A program made the translations under genes and the position numbers. A stretch of DNA of 10,276 nt from Pseudomonadales bacterium (GTDB taxonomy: Bacteria; Pseudomonadota; Gammaproteobacteria; Pseudomonadales; UBA3067), in the NCBI GenBank assembly GCA_016763235.1, contig JAESUE010000047.1:1-10276 (forward strand), read 5' to 3'. Every line of letters begins with the position of its first letter. Position 1 is the first letter of the stretch. Below, one piece after another: positions 1 through 7,100 of this stretch. The notes beneath the pieces were generated by a model that had not been told where the DNA came from, did not search any database, and saw nothing but the letters and a program-made list of their open reading frames with translations.

Positions 1-541
1 CATCTCGGCCATAAATTTTGCGAATCCGCTTGGCAATAAACCGTGAGTTCGCCGCATAATAATCAACCCCTGCCCCCGTGCGATAATCCCAAAGACGAAT
101 CTTGTGCAACTGCCAGCGAGCCAACCATGATTTAAGGCCCTTAGTAAGGTTCGCCTCCTTCAAATACTGTCCCTGAAGATCCCAGGCATAACGGATGGGC
201 GAGTGAACATAACTGACATGAACCTGATTCGGCCCAGTAATCACGCCTTTCGCCACAGCATGAGAGCTTGATATCACCAAGTCATAATCAGAAAAATCAA
301 ACTGTTCAATGGCCAAAGGCATCAGTGCTAGAAAAAAGCGATAGTGTGTTTTAGCAAAGGGGAAATTCTGCAAGAATGACGTATTTATTCGATGCCCCGC
401 CAAATAACCGCGCTGATCATCAGGTAGAAAGTCAAACAAGGTGTAGACATCTGCCTCAGGATAAAGACTTAATATTTGTTCTAGTACCTTCTCCGCCCCA
501 GAATAAACCGTTAACCAGTCGTGAACTACCGCTACCTTCAC
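1..541 (-). CDS. Glycosyltransferase family 4 (WbaZ-like), N-terminal part, runs off left edge
   Basis: This is a minus-strand gene of which the first 180 codons are visible; the rest lies beyond the left edge. The protein begins VKVAVVHDWLTVYSGAEKVL, the typical opening of GT-B fold family-4 glycosyltransferases of the WbaZ type. Further family-like segments are SSSHAVAKG (residues 91-99), SYVHSPIRYAWDL (110-122) and AANSRFIAKRIRKIYGR (163-179), the last leading into the domain linker. Members are usually about 370 residues, so roughly half is present; the C-terminal nucleotide-sugar site with its EX7E motif is not visible. The start is GTG at 541, preceded by an AGGGGG Shine-Dalgarno with a 5-nt gap; I see no better ATG. 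The expected role is cytoplasmic transfer of a sugar to a lipid-linked glycan. Donor and acceptor cannot be deduced. It is divergent from the export operon, so it has its own promoter. Family is confident; specificity is unknown. Confidence 0.9.
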   Translation of the reverse strand, partial: MKVAVVHDWLTVYSGAEKVLEQILSLYPEADVYTLFDFLPDDQRGYLAGHRINTSFLQNFPFAKTHYRFFLALMPLAIEQFDFSDYDLVISSSHAVAKGVITGPNQVHVSYVHSPIRYAWDLQGQYLKEANLTKGLKSWLARWQLHKIRLWDYRTGAGVDYYAANSRFIAKRIRKIYGRD

Positions 542-546
542 TAAAA

Positions 547-553
547 CCCCCTA
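547..553 (-). promoter_or_regulatory. Ribosome binding site for the minus-strand glycosyltransferase
   Basis: Read on the minus strand, TAGGGGG lies 5 nt before the GTG at 541. This supports GTG as the true start of a gene that a scan for ATG starts would miss. Confidence 0.6.
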
Positions 554-596
554 AAAATAAGCACTTAGATTTTATATGAAGGTATTATGGCGGAAG

Positions 597-625
597 TTTC
601 CTGCATTATCTAATTCGGTTATACT
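597..625 (+). promoter_or_regulatory. Weak candidate sigma-70 promoter toward wzm
   Basis: TATACT at 620-625 matches five of six bases of the -10 consensus. It is preceded at 17-nt spacing by TTTCCT (597-602), which matches the -35 consensus in only three of six bases. The opposite strand of the same spot reads TATAAC (623-618), so it could equally serve the divergent gene, although no good -35 is found there. It lies about 300 bp upstream of wzm, so a transcript from here would include the palindromic element in its leader. This is a pattern match only. Confidence 0.2.
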
Positions 626-731
626 ATGTGGCTTTTTAAAGGGTCTTCTACCAGCCTAAGATTCAATGTTAGTAACTGGGTATTTATTTTGATCCGGCTA
701 CATACATTGTAAATTTATACCCGTGCTAAAG

Positions 732-866
732 AATAACTGTAACTCTTCAGATTGCGTTCAAATTTGAACAGAACAAGGCGAAAAACATGAGTTTATACGC
801 ATAAATGATCATTTTTTAACGCCGTTATGCGCGAATTTGAGTGTGAGCTGAATCGTTACAAATAAC
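732..866. repeat. MITE-like palindromic element with 6-bp flanking direct repeat
   Basis: The body spans 738-860 (123 bp). Its outer 27 nt (738-764) match the reverse complement of 834-860 at 20 of 27 positions, including perfect blocks TGTAAC/GTTACA, TTCAG/CTGAA and TCAAATT/AATTTGA. Further in, GGCG (777-780) pairs with CGCC (820-823), and TTTAT (792-796) with ATAAA (801-805) around an ACGC loop, so the whole unit can fold into one long hairpin. It also holds a perfect 14-bp palindrome, GTTCAAATTTGAAC (756-769). Immediately outside both ends is the same hexamer AATAAC (732-737 and 861-866), as expected of a target-site duplication. It has no coding capacity, so any movement would need a transposase in trans. 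From memory it resembles intergenic palindromic repeats of marine gammaproteobacteria; copy number could not be checked here. Confidence 0.7.
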
Positions 867-929
867 TTCCGTTAGATATAGGCCCTAGACCTTAGGCAGA
901 TACCAAACCCAACTTCCCCCTTGTTTAAT

Positions 930-1715
930 ATGCTTCGTAGCCTTTGGCAATACCGTCACTTTGTTCTCAGTTCCATTCGTAATGAACTAACTAGCCGCTT
1001 CGCCAGCAGCAAGCTTGGTGGATTATGGATGATTATTAACCCACTGGCGCAAGTCGCAATTTACGCCCTTATTCTTTCTAATATACTTTCAACAAAACTC
1101 CCCGGCATCGATAATAAATACGCCTACGCTATCTACCTGATGGCAGGCCTACTAGCTTGGAACCTATTTAGTGAAATCACCAGCCGCTGCCTGACATTAT
1201 TCGTTGAGCAGGGAAACCTGATGAAAAAAATGAGTTTCCCTCGCATCGCCCTACCGGCTATCGTCGCTGGCTCCAGCATTCTCAACAACATTCTCTTGTT
1301 TATCGCAATGCTCGGTATATTCGCATTGCTGGGCCATCAATTCAGCGCGGCCATGTTATGGCTCATACCGCTGACTTTAGTCGTCTTGATGCTGGCATTA
1401 GGCTTGGGCTTGATCCTTGGTATTATGAATGTATTCGTCAGAGATATAGGCCAAGGCTTCCCCATCATACTGCAAGTATGGTTCTGGTTTACGCCCATCG
1501 TTTACCCTGAAAGTATTATTCCAGAAAGCTATCGCGGCTTATTGATGCTAAACCCCATGTACCCCATCACCAGCGCGTATCACAAAATACTTGTCTATAA
1601 CCAATCGCCTGATTTAGCTCCTATTGTTGTTATTTCTGCTGTCGCTTTAGCTCTCATGCTGGTCGGGCTATTTCTGTTTCGTCGCGCCAGCGCCGAAATG
1701 GTGGATGTACTATGA
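930..1715 (+). CDS. wzm: Polysaccharide ABC exporter, membrane subunit (Wzm, ABC-2 family)
   Basis: Predicted 261-aa inner-membrane permease that pairs with the ATPase encoded next to move undecaprenyl-diphosphate-linked polysaccharide to the periplasmic face. About six hydrophobic segments are visible, near residues 31-52, 65-82, 110-136, 142-167, 176-193 and 231-251. Family-typical stretches include RNELTSRFASSKLGGLWMIINP (residues 17-38, the amphipathic N-terminal region entering TM1), NVFVRDIGQ (167-175) and NPMYPITSAYHKIL (208-221). Length is normal for Wzm/RfbA/KpsM-like permeases. The start is uncertain: ATG at 930 is chosen, but an in-frame TTG at 921 would add three residues. An in-frame stop lies at 879, with no other usual start between. 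Neither start has a recognisable Shine-Dalgarno. The stop overlaps the wzt start as ATGA, indicating coupled translation. The export role is firm; whether the cargo is O-antigen or capsule is not decided by the sequence. Confidence 0.93.
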   Translation: MLRSLWQYRHFVLSSIRNELTSRFASSKLGGLWMIINPLAQVAIYALILSNILSTKLPGIDNKYAYAIYLMAGLLAWNLFSEITSRCLTLFVEQGNLMKKMSFPRIALPAIVAGSSILNNILLFIAMLGIFALLGHQFSAAMLWLIPLTLVVLMLALGLGLILGIMNVFVRDIGQGFPIILQVWFWFTPIVYPESIIPESYRGLLMLNPMYPITSAYHKILVYNQSPDLAPIVVISAVALALMLVGLFLFRRASAEMVDVL

Positions 1716-2938
1716 GCCTGCTAAAAGTTGAAAATCTGGGCAAGGCTTTCCGTAGCTACCGGTCGGAATGGTTGCGCTTTGCACGCTGGTTTGGCTTGCC
1801 TGCCAAACCCAGCGAAGAACACTGGGTGCTTCGCCATATTAATTTTTCTATCGAACCAGGAGAAGCCATTGGTATCATTGGCCAAAATGGCGCGGGCAAA
1901 AGCACCTTACTCAAAATGATTACTGGCACCTTGCAACCCACCGAAGGGCAAGTACATATCAATGGCCGCATTGCCGCCATTCTTGAACTGGGAATGGGTT
2001 TCAACCCCGAGCTCACGGGCCGGCAAAACGTATTCCATTCTGCAGGCTTAATGGGTTTCAATCCGCAACAAATTCAAGATGCAATGACGGATATCGAAGC
2101 GTTTGCTGAAATAGGCGACTATTTTGATCAACCCGTACGCGCCTATTCCAGCGGTATGCAAATGCGAGTCGCCTTTGCAGTTGCCACAGCCTATCGGCCA
2201 GAAATACTCATCGTAGATGAAGCCCTCTCCGTCGGTGATACTTATTTCCAACACAAGAGCTTTAGCCGCATACGAGAATTCCAAGAACAAGGCACCACTC
2301 TTTTAATCGTCTCCCACGATCGTACCGCCATTCAAAGCTTATGTAACCGCGCCATCCTCCTTGAAAATGGTGCGGTAATAAAAGATGGTAGTCCAGAAGA
2401 AGTATTAGATTTCTACAATGCCATTATTGCTGAAAAAGAAAACTCTACCGTTGAAGTTAAAAAGCTAGAGAATGGCAAAGTACAAACATCTTCCGGTACT
2501 GGCGAAGCAAAAGTAGAAGAAATAATTTTGTATAACAGTAAAGGAGAAGTGGCCGACTTTATTGCCGTAGGCGAGCAAATTGAACTACATATAACAGTAA
2601 AAATTCATCAGAATATAGAAACATTAGTTCTTGGTTATGGAATTAAAGATCGCCTTGGACAAGTTATGTATGGTACCAATACTTGGCATACAAAACAGGT
2701 CATAGAAAAACCAACAGCTGGTAATAAATATCGATTTGTACTGACCTTTCCTGCAAATTTTGGGGCCGGCAGTTATTCCATTCAAACAGCTCTCGTGGAC
2801 CAAAATTCCCACCTCTCAGCAAACTATGAATGGAGAGATCTAGCGTTAGTGTTCAATGTCATTAACATTGATAAAGCTCAATTTGCTGGATGTTTATGGA
2901 ATGAGCCCAAAATCGCTGTAGAAGAGATAACAAAATGA
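1712..2938 (+). CDS. wzt: Polysaccharide ABC exporter, ATPase with C-terminal glycan-recognition domain (Wzt)
   Basis: A 408-aa ATPase that energises export through Wzm. The nucleotide-binding domain (about 1-240) has Walker A GQNGAGKST (57-65), the ELGMGFNPELTG segment typical of polysaccharide ATPases (92-103), signature YSSGMQ (145-150), Walker B ILIVDE (165-170), D-loop SVGD (173-176) and H-loop SHD (201-203); all key residues are intact. After a Lys/Glu-rich linker (about 240-260) comes a C-terminal domain of about 150 residues that looks like the Wzt_C beta-sandwich. In studied E. coli O8/O9a systems this domain binds the modified non-reducing end of the O-polysaccharide, so export waits for chain termination. 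ATPases lacking it, such as KpsT, are much shorter. GGTGGA at 1700-1705 is a plausible ribosome site. GC content falls sharply at the linker, suggesting the C-terminal module was exchanged together with downstream genes. The gene overlaps both neighbours by 4 nt (ATGA). Confidence 0.93.
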   Translation: MSLLKVENLGKAFRSYRSEWLRFARWFGLPAKPSEEHWVLRHINFSIEPGEAIGIIGQNGAGKSTLLKMITGTLQPTEGQVHINGRIAAILELGMGFNPELTGRQNVFHSAGLMGFNPQQIQDAMTDIEAFAEIGDYFDQPVRAYSSGMQMRVAFAVATAYRPEILIVDEALSVGDTYFQHKSFSRIREFQEQGTTLLIVSHDRTAIQSLCNRAILLENGAVIKDGSPEEVLDFYNAIIAEKENSTVEVKKLENGKVQTSSGTGEAKVEEIILYNSKGEVADFIAVGEQIELHITVKIHQNIETLVLGYGIKDRLGQVMYGTNTWHTKQVIEKPTAGNKYRFVLTFPANFGAGSYSIQTALVDQNSHLSANYEWRDLALVFNVINIDKAQFAGCLWNEPKIAVEEITK

Positions 2939-4125
2939 CTTTTATTTCATACGCCCAAAATTATGAAGATGTTATGCTTTGGCGCGCGCTCAAAGATGTA
3001 AAAAATGGATTTTATATTGATGTAGGTGCTGCATGGCCTCAAGGCCACTCTGTTACCCATAGTTTTTATTTAGAAGGATGGAGAGGTATCAATATAGAAC
3101 CAAACTCAAAATTCTTCGATCAGCTGCAAAGTCAACGATCTCGAGATATTAACCTCCCCTTTGCAATCAGCGATAAATGTGGTTCTTTCACAATGCACCT
3201 CATTGAAGAAACCGGACTCTCGACACTAGATAAAGATATTGCTATTAAGCATGGCGCTACGGGAATAAAATCCTTAGAGAAGCAAGTAGATACACACACA
3301 CTTGCTTTTATTTGGGAAAAGTACGTTCCACCAGATCAAGAAATACACTTCTTAAAGATTGACGTTGAAGGCTTAGAAAAAGCCGTATTAGCAGGCAATG
3401 ATTGGGCAAACTGCCGCCCATGGATTATTCTAGTAGAGGCCGCCATGCCGATGTCTCAAGTAGAATCTCATGACGAATGGGAAGAGTTATTAATATCTGC
3501 GGATTATCAATTCGCCTACGCAGACGGCCTAAATAGATTTTATGTTGCCCAAGAGCACTCAGAGCTCCTTGCTGCTTTCAAATATCCGCCTAATGTTTTT
3601 GATGCGTTTATTCCTATCGCCCAACAACAAGCTGATTCCCGAGCTAACAATGCCGAGGTTAAAGCTGCAGAGTCTGAAGCGAGGACTGCAAAAATAGAGA
3701 CCAAGTTTCAACAACTGACTAACGAATTAAATTCCGTATACCATAGTAAATCATGGCGTATAACTAAGCCTATTCGTATATTAGCTAATCAAGTACTAGC
3801 CGTTAAGAATGAGAATATTGTAATACGGATTAAAAAATATTCAAAACAAGTCACTCAGCTTGTGGCTGCGCGAGCCATTAAATATATCGAAAGAAGAGGG
3901 GGTTTTCGTAAGTACTGTATCGACCTATCCAAAACACTTGGACTTTACAATTTTCTTCGGCTCATCTACCACCGCAACTTAGAGCAAACTCGCCTACAAA
4001 GATTAACAAAGATTAAACAGAACCTCTCTGCTACAGAAAAAAGTGAGCACCTATCTACACATGCCCGCAGCATCCATATAGACCTGAATAAGGCTGTTAA
4101 AAAACATCAAAAGGAAAGTTGCTAA
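2935..4125 (+). CDS. FkbM-family methyltransferase with coiled-coil and helical C-terminal tail
   Basis: 396 aa. The N-terminal ~225 residues are an FkbM-type SAM-dependent methyltransferase: opening SYAQNYEDVMLWRAL (5-19), motif I FYIDVGAAWP (26-35), the acidic IEP (54-56) after the second strand, and FLKIDVEGLEKAVLAG (139-154). FkbM proteins usually O-methylate hydroxyls, including sugars of surface glycans. Residues about 229-268 are rich in Ala, Glu, Gln and Lys and look like a short coiled coil. They are followed by SVYHSKSWRITKPIR (267-281), a motif often seen after coiled coils in glycan-assembly proteins, and then a basic helical tail of about 115 residues with no recognised fold. An isolated FkbM enzyme is usually about 230-280 aa, so the tail is an addition. 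Its position directly after wzt (ATGA overlap) suggests it modifies the exported chain. A chain-capping role is inference; methylation of an internal residue is equally possible. Confidence 0.85.
   Translation: MTFISYAQNYEDVMLWRALKDVKNGFYIDVGAAWPQGHSVTHSFYLEGWRGINIEPNSKFFDQLQSQRSRDINLPFAISDKCGSFTMHLIEETGLSTLDKDIAIKHGATGIKSLEKQVDTHTLAFIWEKYVPPDQEIHFLKIDVEGLEKAVLAGNDWANCRPWIILVEAAMPMSQVESHDEWEELLISADYQFAYADGLNRFYVAQEHSELLAAFKYPPNVFDAFIPIAQQQADSRANNAEVKAAESEARTAKIETKFQQLTNELNSVYHSKSWRITKPIRILANQVLAVKNENIVIRIKKYSKQVTQLVAARAIKYIERRGGFRKYCIDLSKTLGLYNFLRLIYHRNLEQTRLQRLTKIKQNLSATEKSEHLSTHARSIHIDLNKAVKKHQKESC
4111..4116 (+). promoter_or_regulatory. Ribosome binding site deciding the ATG start at 4125
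   Basis: AAGGAA lies 8 nt before ATG 4125, a good spacing. The in-frame TTG at 4119 would sit only 2 nt from it, so the TTG is rejected as start. The ATG shares one base with the preceding stop (TAATG), typical of reinitiation coupling. Confidence 0.7.
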
Positions 4126-7100
4126 TGCGCATCCTTATAGATTTACAGGGCGCACAAGGAGTAAACAAGCATAGAGGGATTGGCCGATACGCACTTTCTA
4201 TTACGCATGCAATCGTACGAAATTGCAAAAAACATGAAGTCCTCATTGCCCTGAATGGTTCATTCCCCGAGACAATCGATTCAATCCGTGCAAGCTTTGC
4301 AGGCATTTTACCTCGAGAGAACATAAGAGTTTGGTATACGGCAGGACCAACGCAACATCAACATACTAACAATAATTATTGCCGAAAATCAGCTGAATTA
4401 GTCCGTGAAGCTTTCTTAGCAAGCCTTAAACCAGATATTGTTTTATTAACCAGTATGTTTGAAGGCTTAAATGATAATGCTGTCACAAGTATAGGTAAGC
4501 TCAGCAACAATATACGCGTTGCAACAATTCTTTATGACCTTATCCCTTTTATTTACCGCACGCCTTATTTAGAAAACAAAACGGTGGAGAGCTGGTATGA
4601 AAACAAGCTTGACCACCTTCGCCGCTCTAACCTATTTCTCTCTATTTCTGAGTCTGCCCGCGAAGAAGGAATACATTACCTTGGTTTACCAGAGGATATA
4701 GTTGTCAATATATCTACTGGAGCAGACCCTCAGTTTCAGCCAGTCATTATTACAAACGAAAAAGAAATACGTGGACGTTACAATCTTAAGCGCCCCTATG
4801 TTATGTATACCGGTGGTATCGATCATCGAAAAAATATAGAGGGATTAATTCGTGCCTATTCAAAATTGCCAATTACGTTACGCTCTCAACATCAGCTGGC
4901 AATCATTTGCAGCATTCAAGAAAGTGAAAAAAAGCGTCTCCTGAACCTCGCAAAACAGCATCAGCTTACACAGGAAGAAATAGTACTTACCGGGTTTGTT
5001 CCTGAAGATGACCTATTAGCGCTATATAGACTTTGCAAGCTTTTCGTATTTCCCTCCTGGCATGAGGGATTCGGCCTGCCAGCTCTTGAAGCAATGTCTT
5101 GTGGTAAGGCAGTTATTGGAGCCAATACTTCCAGCATACCAGAAGTAATTGGACGACAAGACGCTCTTTTTGACCCTAAATGTGATGAGTCCATAACAAA
5201 GCGACTTGCACAAGTACTAACAAACAACGAGTTTCGTATTGAGTTGGAACAGCATGGACTAGAGCAAGCGAAGAAATTTTCATGGGATAGAACTGCCAAG
5301 AAAGCAATAATCGCGCTTGAGAAACTGCATGGTGAGCTTCAGAAAAAATATAGCGAAAAAGTTTTTCCAATACGCAGGCCTAAGCTGGCCTACGTATCCC
5401 CTCTACCACCAGTACGGAGCGGCATTAGTGATTACAGCGCTGAACTTCTACCCCAACTATCCCGCCACTATGATATTGACGTAATAATTACTCAGAACGC
5501 GGTATCTGACCCCTGGATAAATGCCAACTGCATAATCCGAGATATAACATGGTTCAAAAACCATGCGGATCACTATGAACGAGTCCTTTATCACTTTGGT
5601 AACTCTCACTTTCATCAACACATGTTCAACTTGTTAGATCAAATTCCTGGTGTAGTCGTACTTCACGACTTCTTCCTTTCTAGTGTTATTGCACACATGG
5701 ATTTTTGCGGACTTACTCTAAACGGATGGACAAATGAATTATATCTCGCACATGGCTACAAAGCGCTACAAGAGCGCTACCACGCCCAAGATTTCTCTGA
5801 AACCATCTGGAAATACCCAGCTAATCTAAGTGTACTTAGAGGCGCAAAGGGTATTATTGTGCACTCGGAAGGCACACGAAAAATGGCCGCAAGCTGGTAT
5901 GAATCGTCTCAATTTGATCACTGGGCTGTTATTCCACTTTTGCGCACCCCTCCTGCTGTCAACGACAGCGCAGCAGCGCGCCAAGCTTTAGGACTACACT
6001 CCAGCGACTTCGTCATCTGTAGCTTTGGCTTGCTTGGCCGAACAAAACTAAACCATCGACTCCTAGAAGCATGGTTGGCTTCCGAATTAGCAAAAGACCG
6101 CAAATGTATACTGGTCTTTGTTGGTGAGAATGAAGAAGGGGAGTATGGCGAGGAACTACTTGAAGCCATTCAGCGTAGTGGGTTAAGTAAGCAAATTCGC
6201 ATCACGGGTTGGACAGATACAGACTCATTCCGTCATTATTTAGCCAGTGCAGATATCGGCGTACAGCTTCGCACTCTTTCCCGTGGCGAAACTTCAGCGG
6301 CAGTGCTAGATTGCATGAATTATGCTATTCCCACTATTCTCAATGCCAACGGCAGTCTGGCTGACATACCCGACGATGTAGTTTTGAAATTACCCGACAG
6401 CTTCAGTAACACGCAACTCGTTGAAGCGATTGAATCTTTGCGGAGAGATGCGTGCCACCGTGCCCAGTTAGGAAACAATGCACGGAAAACCATACTAAAT
6501 AACCACTCACCACACGGCTGTGCCGATCAGTATTCTACTGCTATTGAACGCTTCTATAGCGATGCAGAAAATAATTTGCACTCCTTAGCACACGCAATAG
6601 CAAAGGTGGAAGCGTCCCCTACCAAGCCAAAGGCTCTTCTACCCCTGGCTAAGGCCATAGCCCAATCCATACCACCGAATATTGTCCGTCAACAGTTACT
6701 CGTCGATGTATCAGAACTAATCCAAAGAGATAGCAAAAGTGGTATTCAACGTGTAGTCCGAAACATCCTGCAGCGATGGTTAAATCATCCACCAGAGGGC
6801 TTTCAGGTAGAGCCTGTTTATGCCACAGAAAAACATGGTTATCGCTACGCCCGCAGGTTTACCTTAGAGTTTTTGAACTGTCCAACAGATATACTAAGCG
6901 ATGAACCTATAGAGTACCGGCCTGGCGATATTTTTATTGGCCTAGATCTTCAACCAAGTATCGTAGTAACACAGCGAGGATTTTATCAGCAGCTACGTCG
7001 ACATGGAGTACAGGTTCGATTCGTAGTCTATGACCTACTGTGTATTTCTATGCCTCAAAGCTTTGTGAAAGGGGCCGGCGAGAGCTACCAGCGATGGCTT

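Larger units (their letters stand above)
542..920. other. Divergent intergenic region between the minus-strand glycosyltransferase and wzm
   Basis: About 380 bp with no credible gene. It must carry the promoters for both divergent transcription units. Positions 542-731 are AT-rich with no strong sigma-70 pair. Positions 732-866 are taken up by a palindromic MITE-like element (separate entry). Positions 867-920 form the immediate leader of wzm; they are C-rich just before the start and lack a Shine-Dalgarno. I looked for an ops/JUMPstart element (GGCGGTAG core), common upstream of long polysaccharide operons. Only GGCGGAAG at 590-596 is reminiscent, which is not enough to call one. No rho-independent terminator was seen, as expected between divergent genes. 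Confidence 0.7.

Noticed and set aside
376..579. 67-codon plus-strand open frame in the left part of the window
   Set aside because: It lies largely antisense to the minus-strand glycosyltransferase, whose translation matches a known family throughout. The plus-strand peptide has no recognisable domain and no good ribosome site.
590..596. Possible ops/JUMPstart antitermination element (GGCGGAAG-like)
   Set aside because: It differs from the GGCGGTAG core, lacks the following conserved bases, and is far upstream of wzm beyond the palindromic element.
756..769. Perfect 14-bp palindrome GTTCAAATTTGAAC as a stand-alone operator
   Set aside because: It is internal to the longer inverted-repeat element and part of its arm. 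There is no independent evidence of a regulator site.
1756..2290. Minus-strand open frames of 101 and 80 codons within wzt
   Set aside because: They are shadows of the ATPase coding frame, which carries all canonical ABC motifs. The antisense peptides look low-complexity and have no family features.
4119..4124. TTG at 4119 as the start of the tri-modular glycosyltransferase
   Set aside because: It is too close (2 nt) to the AAGGAA site. ATG 4125 has 8-nt spacing and gives the family-typical N-terminus MRILIDLQGAQ.
5300..6700. Possibility that the 1236-aa gene is an artefactual fusion of separate genes
   Set aside because: The frame is continuous with no stop or shift. The inter-module linkers at about residues 400-420 and 812-856 show no internal Shine-Dalgarno plus ATG start that I could find, and multi-module GT4 proteins are known in such loci.
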